Assembly (NCBI GenBank): GCA_027081375.1
Contig: JALWKR010000100.1
Coordinates: 1 to 5,376, forward strand
DNA from: Persephonella sp.
GTDB lineage: Bacteria > Aquificota > Aquificia > Aquificales > Hydrogenothermaceae
Direction of reading: 5' to 3'
Length of the DNA stretch: 5,376 nt
The position numbers and the translations under genes are program-made. Under the pieces are notes generated by a model. That model saw only the letters and a list, made by a program, of their open reading frames with translations, ran no database searches and had not been told where the DNA came from. Position 1 is the first letter of the stretch, and each line of letters begins with the position of its first letter. This document shows, in pieces, positions 1 to 4,824 of the stretch.

Positions 1-185
1 AAATTATTTCAAACAATGAAACACAGAGAATTAACACTCAAGAAGCTGAATCTAGAATTAGAAATGTTGATATGGCTAAAGAGATGTCTAACTTTACAAG
101 AAATCAAATACTTATGCAGTCTGGTACTGCTATGCTTGCTCAGGCAAACCAGGTTCCACAAATGGTACTACAGCTTCTCAGATAA
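1..185 (+). CDS. fliC: Flagellin, C-terminal end (5' partial)
   Basis: This is the last 60 codons of a flagellin gene, the subunit of the flagellar filament. The reading frame begins at base 3 and ends at the TAA at 183-185; the rest of the gene lies left of the window. The visible peptide carries the conserved flagellin C-terminal D0 helix: [18 protein letters not shown], then [19 protein letters not shown], then the ending [13 protein letters not shown]. In the family this helix pairs with the N-terminal D0 helix in the inner filament tube and forms part of the export and FliS-binding end. The downstream genes flaG, fliD and fliS support the call. No premature stop is visible in the part present. 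Whether the genome has other flagellin copies cannot be seen here, so the symbol is by family only. Confidence 0.95.
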   Translation, partial: IISNNETQRINTQEAESRIRNVDMAKEMSNFTRNQILMQSGTAMLAQANQVPQMVLQLLR

Positions 186-194
186 TTTTTATAG

Positions 195-220
195 AAGGGG
201 ACTTCTGTCCCCTTTATTAA
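195..220 (+). terminator. Hairpin after flagellin, possible leaky terminator
   Basis: A perfect 8-bp stem, AAGGGGAC (195-202) with GTCCCCTT (207-214) around a TTCT loop, begins 10 nt after the flagellin stop. One more G-U pair (194/215) is possible. The following bases (TATTAATATTT) are A/T-rich but not a clean T run, so termination may be incomplete. It stands in the gap between the highly expressed flagellin gene and flaG. It could be a partial terminator or a 3' stabiliser of the flagellin mRNA. Confidence 0.6.
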
Positions 221-225
221 TATTT

Positions 226-231
226 AGGTGG
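226..231 (+). promoter_or_regulatory. Ribosome binding site that fixes the flaG start
   Basis: AGGTGG lies 8 nt upstream of the ATG at 240. An in-frame GTG at 228 would lengthen the protein by four residues, but it sits inside this Shine-Dalgarno and has no binding site of its own at proper distance. The ATG at 240 is therefore preferred. Confidence 0.7.
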
Positions 232-239
232 TGGTTAAA

Positions 240-626
240 ATGGAGATAAAAAGTATTCAAAATATTATGGATACTGCCTTGGTTCAAGGTGGCTCAAAAG
301 CAAATGTTGAGTATCCAAATGTTCAAAACAGACCTACAGATAAGGTATCAGATCAAAACAGCATTTCTCCTGAGCAGCTAAAGAAAGAACTTAATAAACT
401 AGATAAGGACCAGATAGAAAATATCTTTAGAGATTTAAAAGAGAAGTTTGATTATATGAATAAGTATTTAAAGATAGAGATAGATAAGGATCTTCACGAA
501 CCAGTTGTAAAGATAATAGATAAAAGAACTAATGAAGTAGTGAGACAGATACCTCCTGAATATATACTAAAACTTGCTAAAAAGGTTGATAAGTTGGTAG
601 GCTTACTTTTCAGTAAAGAGGTGTAG
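240..626 (+). CDS. flaG: FlaG family flagellar protein
   Basis: This 128-residue protein has the FlaG domain in its C-terminal half (about residues 60-128). The family hallmark, VVKIIDKRTNEVVRQIPPE, is at residues 89-107, followed by an amphipathic helix to the end. The first 55 or so residues are polar and poorly conserved (SISPEQLKKELNKLDKDQ), as is usual in the family. FlaG proteins affect filament length and are commonly encoded just before fliD; their exact molecular role is not settled. The stop is 3 nt before fliD, whose Shine-Dalgarno lies in the last flaG codons, so the two are probably co-transcribed and translationally coupled. No sigma-28-type promoter was recognised in the 54 nt between flagellin and this gene. 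Transcription may therefore come from read-through past the hairpin at 195-214. Confidence 0.92.
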   Translation: MEIKSIQNIMDTALVQGGSKANVEYPNVQNRPTDKVSDQNSISPEQLKKELNKLDKDQIENIFRDLKEKFDYMNKYLKIEIDKDLHEPVVKIIDKRTNEVVRQIPPEYILKLAKKVDKLVGLLFSKEV

Positions 627-629
627 GTT

Positions 630-1952
630 ATGGCTGGAGAATTTTATTTAAGTAATCTTGTTGGAACTTTTGATTATCAGGAAATATTAGACAAATTTAG
701 AATATATAAAAGTCAGCAAATTTTTCTCTTACAGGAAAAAGAGAACTTTTTAAATCAAAAAAAAGCAGCTTATAATGAATTTACAAGTATTTTAAACGAT
801 TTTAAATCATCTTTAGATAATCTTTTATCACCTTCTCTCTTTTCTGAAAAGTCAGCTACTGTTTCAGATGAAACAGCATTAGAAGTATCTATAACAAATC
901 CTGAAAAAGTATCAGAGGCTAACTTAGATATTTCTGTTATTCAGCTTGCTCAAAATGATGTATGGTTGTCAAGTGACGGAAAAACCGATAAAGACGCTGC
1001 TATAACAACCTTAAACAGTGGAACTTTAACAATTTCTTACGATGGAAACTCTATAGATATAAATTATGATGATACTGACTCTTTACAATCAATAGTTGAT
1101 AAAATAAACACAGAAGCTTCAAATAATAATATAAATATAAACGCGTCTATTTTTTTTGATGGAACAAAATATAGACTTTTAGTTAAAGGTCTTGATACAG
1201 GTTCTTCAAAAACTGTCTCTATATCAGATTCAAATTCTGGAGCAGGTAGCCTTATTGATGAATTAGGTGGATTTGATAATGTTCAAACAGCTCAAAATGC
1301 ACAAATATCTATCTATGGAACAACTGTAGAAAGTGAGACAAATTCATTTGACAATGTTCTAGATGGTATCAGTATACAGGTAAAGAAAGAAACATCTTCT
1401 CCTGCAAATGTTGTAATAACAAATGATTTTAAGCCTTTAAAAGATACTTTAAATAATCTGATAGATAAATACAACCAGATTGTAGACTTTATAAAAAACA
1501 ATTCTGGAGAGAATGGAGTTCTTTCAGGGGATTCAACTCTTCATTCTATTCGTTCTGCTATCTTCAAAGGGCTATCCCCACTTATGGAACTAGAATTACT
1601 AAATGTAGACAAAGATACAGGACATATATCCATTGATTCTGCAAAGTTAGATGAATACATAAAAAATGATGTAAATACGTTAAAATCAAAAATAACAGAA
1701 TTAAATACAACTTTGAAGGATTACATATATTTCACTCTTGATCCACAAGGGCCAGTTAAATCAAAAGAAAAAGGCTTGGACAGACAAATTCAAAATATTG
1801 AAAAGAAAATAGAACTAGATAGTAAAAGAATTAATGAAGAGATAGAAATACTAAAAAAGCAGTTTATTGCTCTACAAATCTATATGGCACAAATGGATGA
1901 TGTCAAACAGAGACTAACAGCTATGTTCTTTAGTGGACAACAAAAACAGTAG
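630..1952 (+). CDS. fliD: Flagellar filament cap protein FliD (HAP2)
   Basis: FliD forms the oligomeric cap at the distal filament tip and helps secreted flagellin subunits fold into place. The protein is 440 residues, normal for the family. The N-terminal FliD domain (about 9-110) shows the typical VGTFDYQEILDKF start, a helix with KKAAYNEFTSILNDF, then ISVIQLAQ. A middle beta-rich region contains GTLTISYDGNSIDI (131-144) and ASIFFDGTKYRLLVKG (172-187). A flagellin-IN-type repeat follows (about 219-250: AQNAQISIYGTTVE, DNVLDGISI). The C-terminal domain has GVLSGDSTLHSIRSAI (296-311) and a heptad-like helix (about 380-430) ending near AQMDDVKQRLTAMF. The start is fixed by GAGGTG at 618-623, six nt before the ATG. 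The gene contains runs of eight A (around 757) and eight T (around 1150), but the frame is intact. fliS follows after 12 nt. Confidence 0.96.
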   Translation: MAGEFYLSNLVGTFDYQEILDKFRIYKSQQIFLLQEKENFLNQKKAAYNEFTSILNDFKSSLDNLLSPSLFSEKSATVSDETALEVSITNPEKVSEANLDISVIQLAQNDVWLSSDGKTDKDAAITTLNSGTLTISYDGNSIDINYDDTDSLQSIVDKINTEASNNNININASIFFDGTKYRLLVKGLDTGSSKTVSISDSNSGAGSLIDELGGFDNVQTAQNAQISIYGTTVESETNSFDNVLDGISIQVKKETSSPANVVITNDFKPLKDTLNNLIDKYNQIVDFIKNNSGENGVLSGDSTLHSIRSAIFKGLSPLMELELLNVDKDTGHISIDSAKLDEYIKNDVNTLKSKITELNTTLKDYIYFTLDPQGPVKSKEKGLDRQIQNIEKKIELDSKRINEEIEILKKQFIALQIYMAQMDDVKQRLTAMFFSGQQKQ

Positions 1953-1964
1953 TGGGGATAAAAA

Positions 1965-2324
1965 ATGGGAAATCCATATGAGGCATATTTAAAAACAGAT
2001 GTAGCTACAGCAACTCCTGTTAAGCAGATAGTTATGCTTTATGATAGAGCAATTATTGCATTAAAACAGGCTATAGAAGATATAAAAAATAACGATATAA
2101 AAAGTAAAGTGAATAATATTCAAAAAGCTACAGATATAATACTTGCTTTAGATTCTTCTTTAGATATGGAAAAAGGTGGAGAGATAGCACAGAATTTAAG
2201 AGAGCTTTATCAGTTTTCTTATCAACAGATACTTTTGGCTCATGCAAAGAATGATACAAAACTTTTAGAAGATATTATAGAAATTTTAGAAACGTTAAAA
2301 TCAGGATGGGAAGAGATAGCGTAG
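1965..2324 (+). CDS. fliS: Flagellin export chaperone FliS
   Basis: FliS is a small cytoplasmic four-helix chaperone. It binds the C-terminal D0 end of flagellin, prevents premature polymerisation and delivers flagellin to the flagellar type III export gate. The 119 residues contain the family signatures in order: NPYEAYLKTDVATATPVKQI (3-22), MLYDRAI (24-30), a central NIQKATDIILALDSSLDMEK (51-70) with GGEIAQNL (71-78), LYQFSYQQILLAH (81-93) and the closing LKSGWEEIA (111-119). Length and layout are normal. GTGGGGAT just after the fliD stop serves as ribosome binding site for the ATG at 1965. Its likely client is the flagellin encoded at the left edge. The 3' end overlaps the next ORF by 19 nt. 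Confidence 0.96.
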   Translation: MGNPYEAYLKTDVATATPVKQIVMLYDRAIIALKQAIEDIKNNDIKSKVNNIQKATDIILALDSSLDMEKGGEIAQNLRELYQFSYQQILLAHAKNDTKLLEDIIEILETLKSGWEEIA

Positions 2325-2563
2325 ACAAAATAGAAAACTTAATAAAAGATATTTATATATATCTTGAATTAGATGATTTTGAAAGTTTTAGGAAAAAGAT
2401 GGATGAGCTTCTTTCTATTCATTTAGAAGAGCTTTCTTTTGAGGAAGCACAGGTTTTATATGAGAAGTTAGAAAATCTTCAAAAAAGAATAGCCCAAAGA
2501 CAAAATGAGCTAGCAAAACATATAAAAGCAAAAACAGATGTCCAGAAATATGGACATCCATAA
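2306..2563 (+). CDS. Small helical protein in the fliT position, possible FliT-like chaperone
   Basis: This 85-residue ORF encodes a charged, almost entirely helical protein without signal peptide or membrane segment. It has Leu/Phe-spaced helices at about 5-20 and 24-42. A longer coiled-coil-prone helix follows at about 45-75 (LYEKLENLQKRIAQRQNEL), ending KAKTDVQKYGHP. The late-flagellar order flaG-fliD-fliS-fliT, the small size and the C-terminal pattern (long helix, Lys-rich stretch, Tyr near the end) suggest FliT. FliT is a chaperone of FliD and in some bacteria a regulator. Sequence alone is too divergent for certainty, so no symbol is given. The ATG at 2306 is the only in-frame ATG upstream of the conserved-looking part. 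It lies 19 nt inside fliS, and its only nearby AGG touches the ATG, so translation probably depends on coupling to fliS termination. The last codons form half of a hairpin shared with the convergent operon. Confidence 0.62.
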   Translation: MGRDSVDKIENLIKDIYIYLELDDFESFRKKMDELLSIHLEELSFEEAQVLYEKLENLQKRIAQRQNELAKHIKAKTDVQKYGHP

Positions 2564-2574
2564 TTTTATTTCTT
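2537..2574. terminator. Bidirectional intrinsic terminator between convergent operons
   Basis: GATGTCCA (2537-2544) and TGGACATC (2551-2558) form a perfect 8-bp stem with a 6-nt GAAATA loop. On the + strand it is followed by TAATTTTATTTCTT; on the - strand it is followed by TGTTTTTGCTTTTATA. Both directions therefore have the stem plus T-rich tail expected of a rho-independent terminator. The stem lies inside the final codons of the fliT-like ORF, and the stop codons of the two convergent operons are only 2 nt apart. Confidence 0.75.
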
Positions 2575-3075
2575 ATATACTTTCCTCTTAAATATATCTT
2601 TAGGAGATGATACTCTATCTATAAAGAGTTTTCCCTGAAGGTGATCCATTTCGTGTTGAATAACTACAGCCTCAAATCCTTCTGTGTCAAATGTTATAGT
2701 TTTACCGTTAATATCTTCAGCTTCTACCTTTATCCAGTAGTGTCTTTTTACATTTCCAGTGTAGTCAGGAACAGAGAGACATCCTTCTCTTATTATTATT
2801 TCTCCATCGTGAGCAATAATTCTTGGATTAGATAAAATCATTAAGCCGTGATTCGTTTTGTTGTACTTATGCTTATACTCAGATGCATCAACTATTATTG
2901 TTTGAATATGTTTATTCACCTGCGGAGCAGCTATCCCAACTCCTGCAGGGGAGTTTTTCATTGTATATAGGAGATTATCAACAAACTCTTTAAACTCCCT
3001 CCCAAAATCCTCAACAGGCTTGGAGATTTGCTTTAGCCGTTCATCAGGATACTTTAGTATTTCTAGTTTTTTCAT
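2566..3075 (-). CDS. def: Peptide deformylase
   Basis: The enzyme removes the formyl group from the N-terminal formyl-methionine of nascent proteins, releasing formate, in the cytoplasm at the ribosome. All three catalytic motifs of this metallohydrolase are present in 169 residues, the usual length: GVGIAAPQ (45-52), EGCLS (97-101) and HEMDH (141-145). By family homology the metal (usually Fe2+) is held by Cys99, His141 and His145, Glu142 is the catalytic acid/base, and Gln52 stabilises the oxyanion. The N-terminus (LEILKYPDERLKQISKPV) is typical and supports the ATG at 3075. It is the last gene of the gcvH-ACT-def operon, 3 nt after the ACT gene. A GGAG within the final codons of that gene is its likely ribosome binding site. 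The C-terminus is short and basic (FKRKVYKK), as in many type 1 deformylases. Confidence 0.97.
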   Translation of the reverse strand: MKKLEILKYPDERLKQISKPVEDFGREFKEFVDNLLYTMKNSPAGVGIAAPQVNKHIQTIIVDASEYKHKYNKTNHGLMILSNPRIIAHDGEIIIREGCLSVPDYTGNVKRHYWIKVEAEDINGKTITFDTEGFEAVVIQHEMDHLQGKLFIDRVSSPKDIFKRKVYKK

Positions 3076-3078
3076 TTT

Positions 3079-3609
3079 TTACATCTCCACAACTTCTTCT
3101 TTTTCTAAAGAGATATCAATATTCATCTCATCTTTTAATCTATCTAATTCTGCTTTTACTACTTCTTCATCTACATCTTTAGGAAACTCCACTTGAGAAA
3201 TTAGAACATAAAGATCCTTACTTTTTTCAGTTCTCAGATCAGCAATATTTATATTTTTATCAGCTAAAAGTTTAGCCACGCTGTAAACAATCCCTGGTTT
3301 ATCTGCACCGTAAACAACAAGTCTATAAACAGAACCTATCTCTCTTTTTTCTTTTAGAGTTTCTTCAGGAATTTCTTTTACAGAAATACTTAACTGTTTT
3401 TCCTTTTCTAGATTTTCAAATGCCTTTTTAAGCTCCTCTTCTGAAATATCTTCCTCAGTTGTCACAACTAGCATAACAGTAAACTCATTGTTTAATCTTG
3501 TCATTGCAGAGTCTTCTATATTAAAACCTTTTTCAAAAAGTATCTTAGTTAAGCCAGCAACAATCCCTGGTTGATCTTTCCCGTAGGCAGTTATTATGAA
3601 ATATTTCAT
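3079..3609 (-). CDS. Tandem ACT-domain protein, GcvR-like putative glycine/amino-acid sensor
   Basis: The 176-residue protein consists of two ACT domains and little else. ACT1 is about residues 3-78 (FIITAYGKDQPGIVAGLTKI) and ACT2 about 95-170 (YRLVVYGADKPGIVYSVAKL). Each keeps the D-x-P-G-I-V loop (12-17 and 103-108) that in the ACT fold lies next to the amino-acid-binding site at domain interfaces. There is no DNA-binding or catalytic domain. The arrangement and size match GcvR, the accessory repressor of the glycine cleavage system in Escherichia coli, which acts through GcvA and responds to glycine. Position 3 nt after gcvH supports a link to glycine metabolism. No GcvA-like gene is visible, so its partner and mode of action are unknown and the symbol is withheld. 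The C-terminus is acidic (SLEKEEVVEM). GAGGAG at the end of gcvH serves as ribosome binding site. Confidence 0.85.
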   Translation of the reverse strand: MKYFIITAYGKDQPGIVAGLTKILFEKGFNIEDSAMTRLNNEFTVMLVVTTEEDISEEELKKAFENLEKEKQLSISVKEIPEETLKEKREIGSVYRLVVYGADKPGIVYSVAKLLADKNINIADLRTEKSKDLYVLISQVEFPKDVDEEVVKAELDRLKDEMNIDISLEKEEVVEM

Positions 3610-3612
3610 TAT

Positions 3613-4026
3613 TTACTCCTCTTGGGCTTCTATTTCTTCAATATAAGCTTTGTAGTCAACATCAAGCATTAGATCCTCAAGTTCTGTAGGATCAGACATT
3701 TTTATTTCATAAATCCAACCATCTCCGTAAGGGTCAGTATTTATAAGACTAGGTTCATCTTTTAAGTCCTCATTTACAGCAATAATTTTTCCTGTTAATG
3801 GAGAGTAAATATCTACAGCAGCTTTAACTGATTCAACGCTACCAATTTTTTCTCCAGCCTCAACTTCCTGTCCAACCTCTGGCAGTTCAACATAAACAAT
3901 ATCTCCAAGCTGGTGTTGCCCATAATCTGTAATACCTATTACAGCATCATCTCCGTCAACTTTTACCCAAAAGTGATCCTTAGTATAGTATCTACCTTCT
4001 TCTATTCTAAACTCTTCTGCAGCCAT
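3613..4026 (-). CDS. gcvH: Glycine cleavage system H protein
   Basis: GcvH carries a lipoyl arm that shuttles the methylamine and reducing equivalents of glycine between the P, T and L proteins of the glycine cleavage system, which can also run in reverse toward glycine. The 137 residues form a complete lipoyl-domain protein. It has FRIEEGRYYTKDHFWVKV near the start, GITDYGQHQLGDIVYVELPE (31-50), and the lipoylation motif GSVESVKAAVDIYSPLTG (62-79) with Lys68 as the modified residue. The closing part is NTDPYGDGWIYEIKM (96-110). The standard ESVKA context and YSP turn favour a true H protein over the GcvH-like LbpA proteins of sulfur-oxidising Hdr systems, and no hdr-type genes are near. A strong AAGGAGGGG precedes the ATG. 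It is the first gene of the leftward operon. Genes for P and T proteins are not in the window, so the system is split. Confidence 0.95.
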   Translation of the reverse strand: MAAEEFRIEEGRYYTKDHFWVKVDGDDAVIGITDYGQHQLGDIVYVELPEVGQEVEAGEKIGSVESVKAAVDIYSPLTGKIIAVNEDLKDEPSLINTDPYGDGWIYEIKMSDPTELEDLMLDVDYKAYIEEIEAQEE

Positions 4027-4030
4027 ATTT

Positions 4031-4038
4031 CCCCTCCT
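4031..4038 (-). promoter_or_regulatory. Strong Shine-Dalgarno of gcvH
   Basis: Read on the - strand this is GGAGGGG preceded by AA, ending 4 nt before the gcvH ATG. It is one of the best ribosome binding sites in the window and confirms the start at 4026. Confidence 0.8.
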
Positions 4039-4055
4039 TAATTTGTGTAAAATAA

Positions 4056-4064
4056 ATTATACCA
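4056..4064 (-). promoter_or_regulatory. Extended -10 promoter of the gcvH-ACT-def operon
   Basis: The - strand reads TGGTATAAT, a perfect consensus -10 hexamer (4056-4061) with the TGn extension (4062-4064). No good TTGACA-like -35 lies 16-18 nt upstream, which is common for extended -10 promoters. The predicted start of transcription near 4049 gives a leader of only about 22 nt. This leaves no room for a glycine riboswitch. Confidence 0.65.
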
Positions 4065-4087
4065 ATACTTTTCAAAAACTACTTTAA

Positions 4088-4094
4088 AAGAGGT
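4088..4094 (+). promoter_or_regulatory. Ribosome binding site of the YggS-family gene
   Basis: AAGAGGT ends 5 nt before the ATG at 4100 and supports that start. No convincing + strand promoter was recognised in the 73-nt divergent gap with gcvH; A/T-rich hexamers there are only weak matches. Confidence 0.6.
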
Positions 4095-4099
4095 ATTAA

Positions 4100-4792
4100 A
4101 TGGATATACGTTCAAATGTTGAAAAAATCAAGGAAAAAATAAGGGAAGCGGCAGATAAAGTTGGGAGAAATTCTGAAGAAATAATTCTTCTTGCTGCTTC
4201 AAAAACTCAATCTCCAGAGAAGATTATTCAGGCTTATGAAGCAGGGATTAGATACTTTGGAGAAAATAGAGTTCAAGAAGGAATGAAAAAGATAGACCTG
4301 CTTAAAGATAAACTTCCTGAGGCTCACTGGCATTTAATAGGTGGTTTGCAAACAAACAAAGCAAAATATGCAGTTAGATACTTTGAACTAATTCATTCTT
4401 TAGATAGGAAAGAGCTTGCAGATGAGCTTAACAAGAGAGCGAAAAAGATAGGAAAAGTTCAGGATGTTCTTATTGAAGTAAATATAGGGGAGGAAGAATC
4501 AAAATATGGAGTAAAACCAGATCAGTTAGAAGAACTTTTTAAATACGCTTTAGAGAAAGAAAATCTAAATATTTTAGGGTTAATGTGTATTCCCCCATAT
4601 TTTGAAGATAAGGAAAAATCCCGCCCATACTTTAAAAGACTTAGAGAAATGAAAAATGAACTTGAAGAAAGATATAAAGTTAAACTTCCTCATCTTTCTA
4701 TGGGAATGTCTCATGATTTTGATGTTGCTATTGAAGAAGGGGCAACAATTGTAAGAATTGGGACAGCTATATTTGGTGAAAGAAATGTATAA
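4100..4792 (+). CDS. yggS: YggS/PLPBP-family pyridoxal-phosphate homeostasis protein
   Basis: This is a 230-residue single-domain protein of the YggS (PLPBP, formerly UPF0001) family. Family members bind pyridoxal 5'-phosphate on a TIM barrel and buffer vitamin B6 and amino-acid pools without a known catalytic activity. Visible family motifs are LLAASKTQSPEKI (30-42) with the PLP-linking Lys35, YFGENRVQE (52-60), WHLIGGLQTNK (77-87), GLMCIPP (160-166), LSMGMSHDFDVAIEEGAT (199-216) and the phosphate-binding VRIGTAIFGER (218-228). Length is normal. The second residue of the IG-x-LQ motif is Gly, where His or Arg is more usual, and His replaces the common acidic or small residue after MGMS; neither looks disabling. 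It is divergent from gcvH and 32 nt upstream of a phosphoserine phosphatase gene on the same strand. This fits a B6/serine/glycine context, as serine and glycine enzymes use PLP. That functional link is inference. Confidence 0.95.
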   Translation: MDIRSNVEKIKEKIREAADKVGRNSEEIILLAASKTQSPEKIIQAYEAGIRYFGENRVQEGMKKIDLLKDKLPEAHWHLIGGLQTNKAKYAVRYFELIHSLDRKELADELNKRAKKIGKVQDVLIEVNIGEEESKYGVKPDQLEELFKYALEKENLNILGLMCIPPYFEDKEKSRPYFKRLREMKNELEERYKVKLPHLSMGMSHDFDVAIEEGATIVRIGTAIFGERNV

Positions 4793-4793
4793 T
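4788..4793 (+). promoter_or_regulatory. Possible internal -10 box before the phosphatase gene
   Basis: A perfect TATAAT spans the stop codon of the YggS-family gene, 31 nt before the TTG start of the next gene. No matching -35 was found at 16-18 nt, and in A/T-rich DNA such hexamers arise by chance. It is listed only as a candidate. Confidence 0.25.
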
Positions 4794-4811
4794 ATTTAAA
4801 CTATTTTTTTT

Positions 4812-4818
4812 AAGGAGG
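4812..4818 (+). promoter_or_regulatory. Shine-Dalgarno that fixes a TTG start
   Basis: AAGGAGG, a near-perfect anti-16S match, ends 6 nt before the TTG at 4825. The next in-frame ATG lies at 4978 or beyond, well past the catalytic His10, so the TTG is the only sensible start. Confidence 0.85.
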
Positions 4819-4824
4819 AAACTT

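Noticed and set aside
228..239. GTG at 228 as the start of flaG
   Set aside because: It falls within the Shine-Dalgarno of the ATG at 240 and would need a separate binding site that is not present.
16..249. Open frame on the + strand across the flagellin end and the gap
   Set aside because: It overlaps the clear flagellin C-terminus in another frame, reads through the hairpin, and has no family features or ribosome binding site.
755..1160. Eight-base A and T runs in fliD as programmed slippage sites
   Set aside because: The frame is intact across both and the domains continue normally; such runs are expected in A/T-rich genes.
1313..1501. Open frame on the - strand inside fliD
   Set aside because: It is antisense to well-conserved FliD coding sequence and shows no recognisable domain.
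2641..2835. Open frame on the + strand antisense to def
   Set aside because: It is antisense to the catalytic region of peptide deformylase; the hydrophobic look comes from the complement of Lys/Glu-rich codons.
3613..4026. GcvH-like LbpA of the sulfur-oxidising Hdr system
   Set aside because: Such proteins occur in Aquificota, but the lipoyl motif and overall sequence are those of a standard H protein and no hdr, lplA or related genes are adjacent.
4027..4060. Glycine riboswitch upstream of gcvH
   Set aside because: The whole gap is 73 nt and the likely leader about 22 nt, too short for the aptamer, and no aptamer-like structure is seen.
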